From Prostheceraeus crozeri (lineage: Eukaryota; Platyhelminthes; Polycladida; Euryleptidae), in assembly GCA_907163375.1 (NCBI GenBank), contig CAJQUW010007530.1, forward strand, positions 806,001 through 870,000: a DNA stretch of 64,000 nt. Direction: 5' to 3'. Below the pieces are notes generated by a model. It did no database searches and was not told the DNA's origin. It was given only the letters and a program-made list of their open reading frames with translations. Positions 1 to 13,216 of the stretch are shown piece after piece (the first letter of the stretch is position 1; each line of letters starts with the position of its first letter). Made by a program: the position numbers and the translations under genes.

Positions 1-697
1 ATCAAAATGATTCGTAAATCAGATTTCCATTTTCAGTATTGGCTCTTGACATAAAGGAAAGGAACATAAACAGGAGGAACATAAAATACCGGTGTTGGTG
101 TCTTTCAAAGTCCATTCAGTCTCAAATTTATCTGCATTTTTGTGTACAATAACGGCGAGAAATTTGATTTGCTTTTTCTTGTTCATTTTCCATGGTAAAT
201 TGATACTTTTATGCAAAGAAATCAAATAGTCGAAAAATTCCACAGCTTCAAGTTTGTTTTTGAAGACTGCAAAACATTTTTTTATTTAAATATGTTTCAA
301 AATTTCATTATTTAAATATGTTTGAATACATATATATATTTTAAATTTTATTAAAAAATCATTTTTATTTCATACCAGTTTATCATTAGTAAGGCAACCC
401 AAAAGTCGTAAACCCAAATGAAGCAATATTGAATTTATTCCTTTATTATCGTACCTAGCACCTGCCGCTTGAAAATGGGGTGTTGCCGTTTTCTATAGAT
501 CATTTCAATGTGTATAAGTAGTACACAACTTCATTATTGCTACATGGAAATGACTTGCGGATGAGGGTATCAACCGTTATATTGACTGCTACACGTGGTA
601 ATATTTTTAAAGTGCACAGTCAATTCACTTTTAAAATTACTACGTCGCAGATTTCATAGTTTTTACAAGTCGTATTTGTGTTGCCCTCAGTCAGTGC
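1..697. other. Unassigned left edge
   Basis: AT-rich sequence with no convincing gene. The only structure seen is a 35-bp segment at 18-52 repeated exactly at 6149-6183. Short open frames here lack recognisable motifs. Confidence 0.5.
18..52 (+). repeat. 35-bp exact direct repeat, copy 1
   Basis: This segment recurs without mismatch at 6149-6183, while the flanks of the two copies differ. It contains a pyrimidine-rich stretch ending in TTTTCAG, so a duplicated splice acceptor is conceivable. A shared dispersed repeat is equally possible. Confidence 0.7.
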
Positions 698-3600
698 ATT
701 TATTTATTTATTTCCATGAACAATATTATAGTGGCGTTACATCATAAAAAGATTTCAAGGCCACTGTACATACATCAAGAGTAGAGGCAAAAATTACAAA
801 AATAGAAGGATACAGTTAGCATTCTACATAAGTAGTATACAAGTAATTGTGTAAAGCAGGTTTGAAAGAACGTAAGGAAGAGATGGATGTGAGTGAGGAA
901 GGAAGAGAGTTCCAGATTCTAGAGGATGAAGAAGAGAACGACCTTCCACCAAGAGTAGGACGGCGAACAGCTGGGATAAGTAGAGTAGAGGATCGTGAAG
1001 AACGAAGATGGGAAACGGTTGGGGACTTCAGAAATCTTGGTTATGAGATCGGTAATATAGCGGGGAGAAACATCATATAGAGACTTGTGGACAATACAAG
1101 AAATTCGAAAAATAATGCGAGCTTTTACAGGAAGCCATTTCAGTTCTCGCACATAAGGGGTAATATGTTCGAATCGTTTGAGTCGGTAAATAATACGTAC
1201 AGCTGCATTTTGAACCCTCTGTAATTGTCTGCTTGACGACATCGAAAGACCATAAAGGGATGAAATACAATAGTTGAGTCTACTGATCACAAGGGTCTCA
1301 GCCAGAGTTCGTGAGGCATGCCGGGACAAGAAAGGTCTAATTGATCTTATTTGCCTCAGAATAGAGAAACAGGTGGAGTGACTTTTGCAACATGCCTTTT
1401 CATTAGAAGGTGTTGGTCAAGCATCACCCCGAGACAGCTGATAACTGGTTTGGGAGTGATAGCCTGATCTCCTACCACAATCGGGCAACTCGGTAGTTGA
1501 TGGCTTCTTCTCACACTGCTACACGACATAACCTTAGACTTCAGTGAGTTGAGGCATAGACTGTTTGATGAAATCCATTCATCTATATCAGAAATACAAG
1601 CAGAAACACGAGAAGATAGGTCGACAGTACGAGCTGGTGTATCAGAGCCATACAATAAAATGTCATCTGCATACATAAGTATAGACAGGCGATGGTTATT
1701 AGAGACACTTAAAAAGTCAGACACATACATGATGAAAAGAATAGGACCAATAACAGATCCCTGAGGGACACCAGAAATAACTGGGCTGTAAGAGGAGTAT
1801 TCATCACGAAAAAAACGCATTGCTGACGGTCAGACAGGAATGATGTGAACCACTGCAGAGCATTTCCAGACACTCCAAATGAGTAAGAGAGGCGACGTAA
1901 CAAGATTGAATGGCTCACAGTGTCGAATGCCGATGTCAAGTCCAAACTTGCCACAGCAGAGATGTTTCCATCATCCATTTCTTTGAAAATATCTGAAGTG
2001 AGTTTCAGAATGGCACTTTCCGTGGAATAGCCTGACCGGTACGCCGATTGATTTGGAGGCAGGAGACTGTTGGACTCCAAGTACAAACGTAATTGAGACG
2101 TGACTATCCTTTCCAGTAGTTTAGACAACACAGGTAAATTTGAAACAGGACGATAGGAGCTGGTAGAATGTGGATCAGTTGTTAATTTCTTCTGCACAGG
2201 TGTCACGATTGCTTTCTTCCAATGATCAGGGAAGACTCCGAGAGAAAGAGAAATATTAAACAGCTGAGCCAGGAAAGGAGCGATAAGATCAGCGCACTCT
2301 TTGAGGAAGTTGGTTTTGATAGGATCACGAGAGTAACTCTTGTTAGGAAGTTTCTGCAGAAAAGAAATCACAGTACCAGGAGACACTGGTAGAAACTGAT
2401 GGAAATCAGATGGAGCAGCATCGGATAAGTCAGCGTCACTAGAAGGAGGTAATGGGATAGAATCACGAATAGCAGATAATTTGTTATTGAAATAGTCATG
2501 AAAATCACTGGCAGTCAACGATGGGGAAGGAGGGGTGTGACTTCGAGCCATGAGGCAGTCAAGGGATTGCCAAAGAGACTTGGGATTGTGAATGTCTGAT
2601 GACAGTTTATCTTGCCAATATAGAGATTTCTTAATACGTAGCAGTGCGCGATATATACGAAGCCCTTCTTTCCAGAGAATATAAGATAGATTTGGATCAG
2701 GAGTCGAAGCAGATGTAAGTTTAACTTGTCGCTCAAGATAGCGAATACACTTCTTTGCCTCCCGACAATCAGAGTCAAACCATGGATTAGAGGGTCGTAC
2801 ACGGCGTCGGGACGTTTTCTCTGGGATAAGAGAGTCGAGTGTTGTGTTGAAGGTCTGTTCAAATAGAGCTACGAGTTCATTTGGGTCATCAGACCAAGAT
2901 GAAGCATCACATAGAGGCGAAGAAAGTAGGCTGTCACGAAGTTCGGACACATTCAATTTGCTCCATGGGCGAAATGTTAAATCCTTGTAAATGATAGGAG
3001 GTCGATGAAAAGAGCAGGTCCAGCGTAGCAGTGAATGGTCAGATAGACCTGGATCCGAAACTACCACCGAACTAGGAAAATTTGGGACAGAAGAAAACAA
3101 AACGTCCAGCGTACCACCAGCAGCATGTGTTGGTGTATCGACCTTGCTTGTAAATCCAAAGCAGGACATGAGATCAAATAATTTGATGGTATTTGAATCG
3201 TAGAGACGTTCAAGATGGATATTCAGGTCACCAGATATCAACACAGTGTCCGACAGTGTTGTCAGTTGCTCGAGGACGTCGGAGAGCTCATCATAGAAAG
3301 TAGTATTGATTGGGCCTGTTCTGTAGCAAAGTAGCAATATGCATACAGAAGGACCACTGACGAGACGGACACATAAACATTCGAACGATGTAGGATCAAC
3401 AGAAAGTGTAATACGTGTGTGTTTGAAAGCTCCTGGCGCAATGATAAGGACACCTCCGTGATTGGTCACTAGGGACTGGTCGGTCAAAGGATCACGCGGT
3501 CGAGCTCTCTCAGCATCAGTAAGATTATCCTGAAGTATCCTGCGAATGGCAATGGAATCGGAATCATGCCAGGTTTCGGTCAACAAAAGAACATCGATCG

Positions 3601-4360
3601 ATCTAGTGCGACGTAGATTAAGAACATCATCAACCTTGTTAAGTAAAGATCTGATGTTAAGGAGGCCAAACGTGAGACGAGAAGGCGGTCTATCACAATG
3701 ACGCTCAGGTCGCGGTAATGACAGGATGGCAGGTGGTCGACGATCAGAACCAGGCGGTTTATTAACAGCTGACGGAGAAGGGAAATCCTTTCTAGTGGGA
3801 GAAATGCATGACGTCACAAAATCAGTTACAGGCAAATATTGAGGAATGAGGCGACCAGCTGGGCGATGGGAATCGGGCGAGAACTGCGCATCTTCGGGAA
3901 AAATCTGACAACGATGAGATTCGCGCAGTGGCAGCGAGGTGACTGCAGGTCGGACAGCGTAGCAAGAAGGCTGGTAAGAGCGAGAAGGAGTGGGCTTGGG
4001 GAGAAGGCGGAGGAACCACAGACGTCTTTTGATGTAGCAAGGAAGATGAGTGGCGTGCGGACGAAGCTGCAATAGTTGAGAACGAGAGTACATTGTGCGA
4101 TGGGAATTCATGTGCGCAGTTGTTTAATGTGATGAATTTGATCATAAATCATAGAAGCATACGATGGGATCAATGCAAAATAGTCTCAAAATGAAGCTGC
4201 TGACTGGAGGATCATGAAGATGTAAAATAAACGATGAAAGATATATCAGTCATGAATGGTGGCTAAAAAACAGTAGATGTAAAGCGCAAAATGCGAGACG
4301 GCTGCAAAGACGTCCGCCTCGCCCCAGCGCTAAGGGAAGAGTGAAACATGAAGAGTGAGG
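698..4360 (-). mobile_element. CR1/L2-type LINE, nearly full length
   Basis: A non-LTR retrotransposon on the minus strand. Its 3' end is marked by an (ATTT)n run at 698-713 on the plus strand, which reads (AAAT)n on the element strand, the short-microsatellite 3' end typical of CR1/L2 elements. The coding part covers an APE-type endonuclease, a reverse transcriptase and the usual C-terminal region. The sequence beyond 4111 becomes relatively GC-rich and may be the 5' UTR; the 5' end near 4360 is an estimate from composition. It is the best preserved LINE in the window, with only a few frameshifts, so it is probably a fairly young insertion. No target-site duplication was recognised. Confidence 0.8.
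845..4111 (-). pseudogene. CR1/L2-type LINE ORF2: APE endonuclease + reverse transcriptase
   Basis: Protein for target-primed reverse transcription. The first 800 residues are open from 4111 down to 1709. Residues 1-140 are proline- and arginine-rich without a known domain. From about 147 comes the APE endonuclease (LLNIRSLLNKV, LLLTETWHD, SGDLNIHL, SDHSLLRW). The reverse transcriptase starts near 590 and includes SYRPVSNLP and SLDLTSAFDTVSH. The frame shifts near 1815, next to a run of A's, and continues at 1820-1356 with SGVPQGSVIGP and the catalytic MYADDILLYG. A second shift leads to 1329-919 (SRLNYCISSLYG, RVQNAAVRI, LKWLPVKARI), and a third frame carries the terminal SSRIWNSLPSS region to about 850. 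About three frameshifts make it defective as read, though it keeps the catalytic YADD. CR1 versus L2 clade was not resolved. Confidence 0.85.
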
Positions 4361-5402
4361 GCATGTAACATGTTATCAGGAGGTAATCGTTTAATATGTT
4401 GCTTTGTAACTAATTATAACTTCAGTTAAAAGCACGACGTACTCACTTAATTTTCACTCGATTTTTATTATGCAGGAGGATGTAGTTACAGCATTGCTTC
4501 TATTTTTATCTCCCTATACCTTCACTATTTCTTCACTTTTCCATATATTTTTCCATTCTGTCTTTTGTTTATTACTGCTTTTAGTCGTCTTTTTGTATAG
4601 TTATTTATCTTTCCCTAGATCAGTTTAATCACTAATCTAATTTTTTCATTTTCACTTCTTTTGTCTATTAAGTTTTTTGAGGGACAACTGATGTGTCTAT
4701 GCCCGTGCTCTTCCCTCAAACTTTGTTCAACAAAGAAGCTAATTGCACTGAATTTCATTAGACATCGGTTGGTTTTATAATATCGTTGCCTTGAACAAAC
4801 AACCGTTCTATTATCCATAAAACTATATTTAATGTCATAATCAGATTGAAATACTTAATGATGGTGACTAGATAGCATGTAGTGGAATACTTCCACTTAG
4901 AAAATAAGAGAATATTCAGTAGTTTTCTATGGTATTGCATAGGTAGTCTCAACAGTCATAAACGGGTTTCAAATTTAGCGCTACAAATTTCATTTTTCAT
5001 TCATGCTCTAGGAGTCTATCTGATTAACGTGACTCTTACACTGGTTGTGAACATTTCTTCAACGCCTGATATCAAACATTTTCTTCGGATATTTTCTATA
5101 ATAGCCTTTGTAATCACACAGTAGATGAAGCTTAGAAAATTACCTCAATGAATATTAGACTGTACGTACAATTTATAGCACAATTACTTAATTGCAGTGC
5201 TTATTACAGAAGTGCTTTAATGATTTCGTCGATAAGAGCAGAAACAAATCAAATTATAATTGATCCTGTTAATTAATAAATGTAATTTAGAAATAAATTT
5301 TTATTGATTTTGTAAGATTTATCTGTTGGATTTTGCTGATTTCATATTGAATTATGCTGTGTTTATATTGATACTGAATTCATAATTACTGATAATATTT
5401 AA

Positions 5403-5559
5403 CCTGTTAAGGATGGAGGACGAGCTCGTCCTTGCTATTCAACTGCCGAGTTGAGCACATGAGAAAATCAGTCTATAAGTGCCGAGGACGAGGTTGCGCC
5501 ACCTGGGCAGATTTGGCATTTAAAAATAGGACGAGATGAGCTAACCTGTCCTCAAGAGG
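5403..5559. mobile_element. Possible piggyBac-type MITE
   Basis: A 157-bp segment bounded by TTAA at 5399-5402 and CTAA at 5560-5563. Its ends are imperfect inverted repeats: CCTGTTAAGGAT at the left, and CCTCTTGAGGAC as the complement of the right end. The termini are richer in GC than the flanks and repeat the motif GGACGAG. The TTAA-like flanks suggest piggyBac, but the repeats are short and one flank is altered. Confidence 0.35.
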
Positions 5560-6148
5560 CTAAATATATCTTTATATTGAACCGCCGGGAGTTGTTAGTG
5601 GAAAAGTGGCAAAGCAATTTCTATTCTGGATATTGGAATAACCTTTCATTAGTGAAGTCATAACCAGAGGGAATTTCCGAATATTCATCTGAGAAACAGA
5701 AATTGCTGCTCGAGCAATTAGTTTGGCAAAATATATTCTCGTAGACTGATTGTGACGTCATAGAATTTAACTCAATTGTCCTGATTGCACGATACAGTTA
5801 GATTTTTAGCAGTTAGAATATTGATTCTCTTTAAATTCGGCATGTAGTAGGAACAGCCAGCTTCCACTATTTGCTTCTCAGTGTCAGCGTCCCTAATTAT
5901 CGACTTACAGATGTGCGTGAAAAAATGAATCTAGTGTGTCTTAGTAGAGCCAAAGAACTATTGATACTATAATTATACACTTCATGATCAACGGCTATGA
6001 ATATATTCTCATTGTTGCGACCTTCATTATATTGATGTCGAATATCTTTCAGATTTGCCATCTAACAAATGGTGTTGTAACATGACCGACCAACCCCACA
6101 TTCGTCACTGCCTCAACTGAGTGGATGGAATTCTGATAGATTATTAGC

Positions 6149-6183
6149 ATCAGATTTCCATTTTCAGTATTGGCTCTTGACAT
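6149..6183 (+). repeat. 35-bp exact direct repeat, copy 2
   Basis: Identical to 18-52. The flanks differ from copy 1 on both sides. Confidence 0.7.
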
Positions 6184-9046
6184 TGATCAACTGGCTTCAA
6201 CAAAGACAACAACACCCAAAGATAATGGACGGTTTTTGATAATACTGTCCTGGTGAATTGATTTCTTCCAAAAGTTCAAAGTAAGTTCAATTATTATAAA
6301 TGAAAGATAAACACATTCGTCAATTTCTTGACTGCGTGGATGGAATTAGATGCTTTTGTAAATTATGTTTTGCTGCACACAAAAGCAAATGTTGCTCTCA
6401 ATTTTAGTCTGCCGAAAAACCAAGCAGAGAGAGAGAGTATGTACTGATGTGATAATGAAAAAGAAGTCATGACAGCAGCATGCTGCTAGGAAGATATCGT
6501 TTGTGACTCTAATCAAGATGCTATTACGAAATAAAAGCTATGTTTCCTCATAATTGATGCTTGTTTTCTTGCACAAAGTGGATCTGCTATGCTAGGTTAT
6601 GTATCGGCAGATGCCAAAGCTAGCATTGATTTGCAGCTTCGCTTGTAATCTGTCAGTTTTTAAGCAAATCCCACCAACATTACCAATAGTTGTTAATCGA
6701 TCACTAATTGTTAAAGAAAAGGGAGCAGATAGCACGAAGGCATCTACTATTCGAAGCAGAACTGTAAGTCTAGATTCAAGCATTATTACCATAGCTCCAC
6801 AAAAATCATGCTTCAATTTCGCGCACTAGATTTCTGTTGCTGCATCAGTGATATCATAATCATAGAGACAAGCAAGCAAGGAAATTACGTCTTTCAACAA
6901 ATTAGTAGGCCTATTGAATCTGTATTTTGTGAATAAATAAAATTTTTGCGAATAAAAAATTTGAGGGATGAGTCATGATAATGTGGTGACTTTATGGACA
7001 ATTTGAAATGATTGTTTCCTTCACTTGCTCTATAATGCCTTCTTCCACCAGTTTCCATGTTTCATCATAAATTCGCTTCCGGTTGAGGTACCTTCGACTT
7101 CTATACTGCAGCAAGTTATAGACTTATTGCATACTACTGCTGTCTTGTCCTCAACGAGTAGTACACATTTTGAGGAGTAGTTTCCAAATTTTCGCGGAGT
7201 TTCCAGTCTTTATATTATCCATTGTCTTTGGGTGGAACCGAAATATCTTTGGTCGAACCTCTGTGGTCTCCATTGAATATGATTTCAAGACATTGAAAAT
7301 GTCTTTTGATTCCCGGTCATGTTCTTGATTCTGCAGACCAATATCTTTGCTGCAGACCATTTTTGAGCACAAGAGTGCACGTAAGGTTTATCTGCAAGAA
7401 AAATAATGATGCTTTTACGGCACCTTACTCACATACTCACAGACACCGTGTGTCATCAGTATTGCAGATCCTAAGTTTTGGATCTAATGTCCATTTCTGT
7501 CTACGCTATGAATTAGAGTTCCATGCATTTTCTCTTCTCTTTTTATTTTCGGAGTGGCCACACATTCCGCTCTCAGCGAATGAGACGACCAGAGACATCG
7601 GATAACATTATTAGGATGTTATGTTATCTGATGTCTATGGAGATGACTTTCCAAAACACACGCTTGATTTTTTTGTGTAAATGCATTTTAAGAACTTTCG
7701 TGGATGCATCATGATTTGTTGAATATTAGAGTGCATTAATGAAGTATTGCATGAATCGGTCATGAAAACTCAGATGACGTTTTGGCACAATAATGATTTT
7801 GTTTATAATATACGTTTGTAATTTTTATCCACTTTTGATAAATTTAGACTCTAGGTCACTGTCCTGAAAGCGACTTTAAGTCGAAAGACATGCACAATCC
7901 AATCTGAATTTCATTTTTATGTGATTTTCAGGAATATGTTTAGAGAGCTGTGTGATGAAAGAAGTTGTGGTGAAACTCACCATCAGCTGATGAATTTCGG
8001 CACTTGAAAATAGGAAATCGTATTCCTGGAATCCTGGTTTTGAACATGTACTTTCACAGAAACTATGGTTATATGTCGTATTGATCGCCTATTCTACTTG
8101 CCTTTTATGAAGAACTGTGGTTATTGGTTTACGATTTTTTGATGTTTTGGCGTAGAGATGGTAGTCGGTCTACACAATTTCCATCTGATCCCGGCAAGTG
8201 TCTGTGTCAAACTGGTCAATCATGCACTCAGCAGATGGGGCATTCATGCCATTAATAAATTATTTATTCAACCATTAAATGCTATTTGTGCTCACAGCTG
8301 AGGTTTTAAAGCCATGATCCAAGAAGCTATAAACGATACCTAGAGAACTCCCTTTTGACAAGACAATTATGAATCAAAGACGATAACAAGAGAAACGGCG
8401 TTAAGGAAAATGTAAGTAGCTCTTCGCCCGGTAGGACCGATAACGTGGTCCAGGTCATGACCAACCCGTCGTCAAGCTACTGGGAGCAACCGAAAACTTC
8501 GCATTGCGACATGGAACGTAAGGACTTTATTTCAACCAGGAAAATTGGATAACGCGATGAGAGAAATGTTGAGAATAATTAGACATCACAGGTATGAGTT
8601 AGATGACATAAACTGATTACGGAATAGTGGAAAAGAACTTGTGCAATAAATAACTCAGGCGGGGACAAGCATGAGAAAGGAGTCGCCCTTATAGAAAGCG
8701 AACTGGTTTCTAGATGTATATATCTTTAGCTGCTGGGTTCCCTCAGACCGAGTCTATTTATTGCAAACAACAGGTAATCCGTTTAATATCATTTATATCC
8801 AGGTATATGCTCCCACTTAGGTCATAGGAGTTGAAAATTTTTATGACGGTCTATACCAAGCGTGCCGTCAGTGCAAGTTTCAAGAGATCAAAATCGTGAT
8901 GGGCGACATGAACGATAAAGGCGGAAGGGGCAGAGTGACAGACATATTCGGACCGCATGGATTTCGTAATAAGAACGAGAGGCGATTTGTTCTTGTACTG
9001 GTGTATAGTATGAACCATCTCCCTGGTATGAACGAACAAGTAGGTA

Positions 9047-10229
9047 CAGCGTTGCCATCTGCGCGGAACCTGCGCGGATGAATAGTCTCAGAAAAATATT
9101 CTTTTGTTTGGGGATGTAGTTTAAGAAGAGATGTTTTTGAAGTCCTGGTAGCTTATTTCTTGTAAATACCAGAGTGCAATTAAACATTTTTCTACTGGAG
9201 CAACTACTTTGACTTTATTTAACATGATTCAACTTTTATGCTATCGATGAATATGTAGGTGCGCCTATTGCTGAAAGTGACTTCAATTTGATTTCCGAAT
9301 TTTCTAACAAGTGTTAGTGAGTTGTATCGATTGGGATGTTTTGTTTAGGTTGAAAAAACGTGTTTTCACTTACATATGATAACAATAATAACAACTAACT
9401 TAGTTTAAGCTCAAAACATAATAAGCGCGGAGCCTTTTATCGATGTGGTTGAGCTAAAATAGTCATTCGCATCAATGAACTCAAAAGAAATAAATAGGTC
9501 GATGTTCTAAATTCGCTCACATGCGCGGAAGTCAGGTTATGCGACTGTTATGACGTTTTATATCAGTTCCTATGCTTTAATCATCGTTTAGAGTATATTA
9601 TAGACAATTATTGTTACAATTATAGACGCTTTATTATTCATAACTTATCACAGTATTGAGATCTTATTTGGCACATGAATATTCTAAAGCGTGTGAAATT
9701 TATCTTACATATGCGAGGTAATTTTTTAACCTCATCTAACCTTTTTATGATAAGATGCTATTATCCGTAAAAAATGCTGCTACTGAAGCAGTTTGCTTTT
9801 TATTTCTACAACATGTACTTTTAGCAGTTTGTATATTTGATGTTCAGTTTGATCAGTGTGTTAAAAATCAAATCTATACAAGGAAATAAAAATCGGAAGT
9901 GTCATTAAATTCTCTCACAATTATGCGATGTATTTAAGCACGGTCAATAATACTGGATATTCATAAAACCTAGACCAGGCTAGAAATAACTTTCTATCAA
10001 CAGAAACTGCCCTTCGTAAACTTTTTCCATGAAACAAATTATACCAATCCACTGCTTAGTAGATAGTTTCCAAGAACAGCGAAAATGTTGTCCTCACGAA
10101 ACAGAGGTAAGTCCTCACATATAAAATTTCTTAGTATATCATAGGCTTGATTTTGGACCTTCATTTATGCTACCGTGCATGGATACACCGCCTGCGCGGA
10201 TTGGGTCTCGAGGCCCGATGGCAACGCTG
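9047..10229. mobile_element. Candidate hAT-like non-autonomous insert inside the RTE LINE
   Basis: LINE endonuclease homology stops near 9000 and resumes near 10230. Between them lies about 1.2 kb without coding signal. Its ends carry a 13-bp inverted repeat, CAGCGTTGCCATC at 9047 and the complement ending at 10229, each followed inward by GC-rich TGCGCGG-like sequence. The terminal CAG and the size suggest hAT, but the 8-bp flanks do not match, so the exact ends are uncertain. Confidence 0.5.
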
Positions 10230-10943
10230 CAAGTGATTCTAATTACCTGGTTTAATCATCATCATCCCACGTGGATTAGTCCGGGTGACCATGTCCGTAA
10301 TCAAATTGATTCTGCCACTGTCAATAAAATTTTTCGCAATTTAGTCGCGAACGAGAAGACATCCCGGTACCGATTGCGACAGCGATTATAATCCGGTGGT
10401 CGTCACGATGAAAACCAGACTAAGGAAAAAGATAAAAGCTGGTAAGAAGAAAATACGTCAATACAAGGAGCTCATATGAGATGACATTCAGAGTGGTCTT
10501 AAAGCAGACACGATTGCAAAAATAGATCCTAAAACTCCAAGTGACCAGCTGTGACATGTGTTCTAACAATTCCTGAAAGAATCCTCAGCAAACAACATAG
10601 GGCCAACCTATGAGGTAACCAACAAGACCAGGAAGAAGCTGGATGACTGAAAAGATTCTGAGATTAAGGGACGAGCGAAGACTGGTGAATGGAGCGAGAT
10701 CAAGAAGAGTAAAAAACATTAGATCGGAAAGTCAAGCGTAAATGCAACAACGCTAAAGAAAATTGGTTGTACAAAGAATGCACTGAATTACAAGAGTAGA
10801 AATTTGTGAAAACAAATGAGATGTATGAAAGAATAAAAAAATTATCTGGAAAGGAAGGAGACACCAGAAATGGGTAAATTCAATCGGAAGATGCCTCCTT
10901 ACTTACAGAATTTCAGGACCGTTGTGAACGGTGGGTTCGTTAT

Positions 10944-11402
10944 TTTATTTTCTTTGGAAAGAGCCAAGTTCTAGTGATGGATTGATTTTTATTTTCTAAT
11001 GTTCGATTAATTTCAGTTATTATCTATGGCTATCTTCAGGAAATGATTTTATGACATGAAAAAGATTTAAAAATTCACATCTGCATACAAGGGATACAAA
11101 AGTACAAATAATATAAAACTATGTACAAAATGTTTGGGGACGGTATGGAAGAGCTACCTGACGCATAGCTCCCACTATTCCATACCGTCCCCAAACATTT
11201 TGTACATAGTTTTATATTATTTGTACTTTTGTATCCCTTGTATGCAGATGTGAATTTTTAAATCTTTTTCATGTCATAAAATCATTTCCTGAAGATAGCC
11301 ATAGATAATAACTGAAATTAATCGAACATTAGAAAATAAAAATCAATCCATCACTAGAACTTGGCTCTTTCCAAAGAAAAGAAAATTGTGACCAATAGCC
11401 AA
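10944..11402. mobile_element. Foldback element with 209-bp inverted arms
   Basis: Arms at 10942-11150 and 11178-11386 are complementary over 209 bp with a single mismatch (10947/11381) and no gaps, around a 27-bp spacer. The segment interrupts the RTE LINE just before its reverse-transcriptase region. A 14-bp direct repeat (GGTGGGTTCGTTAT at 10930, GGTGGATTCGTTAT at 11403, one mismatch) flanks it and restores the LINE reading if counted once. The right side carries about 16 extra bases outside the arm. No coding capacity. Family unknown. Confidence 0.75.
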
Positions 11403-12633
11403 GGTGGATTCGTTATATCAAGGAGTTATTTGATAACAACAGAGGAGAGCCAATATATGGTAGGAATGCAGATGAACCGGAGCTAACCAAAGATCAGATT
11501 CGGAAAAGTACTAGGAAAATGAAGAATGGAAAAGCTGTTGGTCCCGATGATGTTACGGTGGAGATGCTCGAAGCAATGGAAGAGAAAGGCGTTGAGTTAC
11601 TTACAAGATTTTTAATTTGATCTACAACACCGGACAGCCGCCTGAAGACTTTTATTGCATTACCTGACCGCTTTTATTGTACTACCTAGGAAGCCTGAAA
11701 CAGTTGAATGTAAGGATCTTCGAACCATCAGCATCATGAGCCACACCGTGAATTTCTTCTAGCCTTCATCATTGAGCGAATTCGTAGCAAACTACGTCTG
11801 GAAATATCAAGGGATCAGTTTGGACTCATGCCAGAGAAAGGAGCTAAGACAAATAAGAAGACCATTGACGTCAGCGAAGTGATGGGGTTATCAAGAAGCT
11901 ATTCTAAGACCAAATTTGTTATGATCAGCAAAGTATCTGAGAAACCTGATTGTCATCTGTGGATCAACAACGAGCGAATCGAAGAGGTAGAGATAGCTTA
12001 AATTGTCTCGGTGGTCTGGTTTCAAAGTACATAAAGAGCAAAAAGAGTTCAAAATCGAATTGACATCTCTTAAGCAAAATTTGGAGGTGTGAAATCGATT
12101 TTTGTCAATAGAAATCTATCAATTAAGCTCAAGATTCGATTATTGAGTGCCACGTCCGGTCAGTTTTAGCGTGTGGTTGTGAAGCGTGGAAGATGACACC
12201 CGAGTTGGAGAAGAACATTGAAGGAACTAAACTGTGGTTCCTGTGAAGAATGCTCCGTATTTCATGCAGAAACCGAGTGATCAATGAGGAAGTGTTGAAG
12301 AGAGCTGTTGGCTATCATTAATGAACATCAGCTAAATTTCTTGCACAAATACTCGTAATTGAATCGGAACGAAGGACTGGAAAGTGCAATGCTTCCATGT
12401 CGAATAGAAGGAAAACGGGCGAGAAGACGTCAACGGACTACGCTTATGGATCGGATCGAGAAGATCACCAAAATCGAATCTGCTGCGGCAAGCTTTCATT
12501 GTGCTCGGGATCGTCATAGTTGGAGATTCATAACCGGGAAGGCGCGCATCTCGCATGGCACGGAGGCAAGACAAAAGAAAATCAGATGACGGAAATCATT
12601 AGGCTACATTAATCTTTGTTGTTGATTGATGGA

Positions 12634-13216
12634 TGCTAGATATCGATCATTACCTCACGGAATCTTGGATCAACAATATCATGGTCCTTGTCAAAGTTGT
12701 TAACAGATATTCATTATTTCATCACTGCCTTAAATGCTTATGGATCGTTCAATCTGAGTGGTTCATATGTTCTGTTATTTGCGTGTGTAAATTCAGCGAG
12801 CTGCTGCCAAAGTAGTATTATCGACACCTACTGCATGTTGCTTTGTATATTATAAGTTCCTTTAAACAAGCAGTTCTGTTGGGGGTTTTGCATGATTTCT
12901 ATGTACAAGTAGGTTCGAATTGGTTGTGTATGTACAATGCCATTCTTTGAGTAAAGGATGGGCGGGAAATTTTCACTAATTGCTTCAAGTTATAAAAAGA
13001 TTCGGAAAATTCGATTGTCTACAAAAAATGATTTTGAAATTTGGCACTCGTGTGATATGATGGTTGACTTGCGTTTACGTGATATGATTGCCTTCTTATA
13101 GGCTCTATTTCTCATGTTTTAGAATTCTGGGGATTGTCATTGAGCTGTGATGAGCTGTCATCAGTCGTTTTTAAGGTTTAAGGTTAAGTTTTTTATAAAC
13201 TTAACCTGTTTTAGTT
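12634..13216. other. Intergenic, nothing recognised
   Basis: AT-rich sequence. The only structure seen is a small hairpin near 13180-13206 (GGTTAAG and CTTAACC around an AT-rich loop). Confidence 0.45.

Larger units (their letters stand above)
4361..8384. other. Intergenic, no gene recognised
   Basis: About 4 kb of AT-rich sequence. Open frames are short (under 100 residues) and carry no recognisable motif. It holds a possible 157-bp TTAA-type MITE (5403-5559), the second copy of the 35-bp repeat (6149-6183) and a short (GA)n run near 6430. Confidence 0.5.
8385..12633 (+). mobile_element. RTE-clade LINE, decayed, with two insertions
   Basis: An old RTE-type non-LTR retrotransposon read in scattered frames on the plus strand. 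The start of the endonuclease is visible near 8505-8580 (ATWNVRTLFQPGKL in translation), then GDMNDKG at about 8900. The endonuclease resumes after an insert at 10260-10390 (PTWISPGDHVRNQID). The reverse transcriptase start is at 11515-11620 (KNGKAVGPDDVTVEML). The basic C-terminal tail lies at 12359-12586 (GKRARRRQRTTLMDRIEK). The central RT part, including the YADD box, is missing between about 11880 and 11900, so an internal deletion occurred as well as many point lesions. The 3' end is taken at a short TTGATTGATGG tract near 12630. It hosts an insert at about 9047-10229 and a foldback element at 10944-11402. Confidence 0.75.

Noticed and set aside
847-1080. Open frame of 77 acidic/basic residues on the plus strand
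   Set aside because: It is the antisense shadow of the LINE C-terminal coding region on the minus strand.
7306-7714. Two overlapping open frames of 99 and 63 residues
   Set aside because: Low-complexity hydrophobic sequence with no motif, splice context or family resemblance; chance frames in unassigned DNA.
10942-11386. Perfect palindrome as a pure assembly artefact
   Set aside because: Not fully excluded, but the LINE continues on both sides with a flanking repeat, which a simple chimera would not produce.
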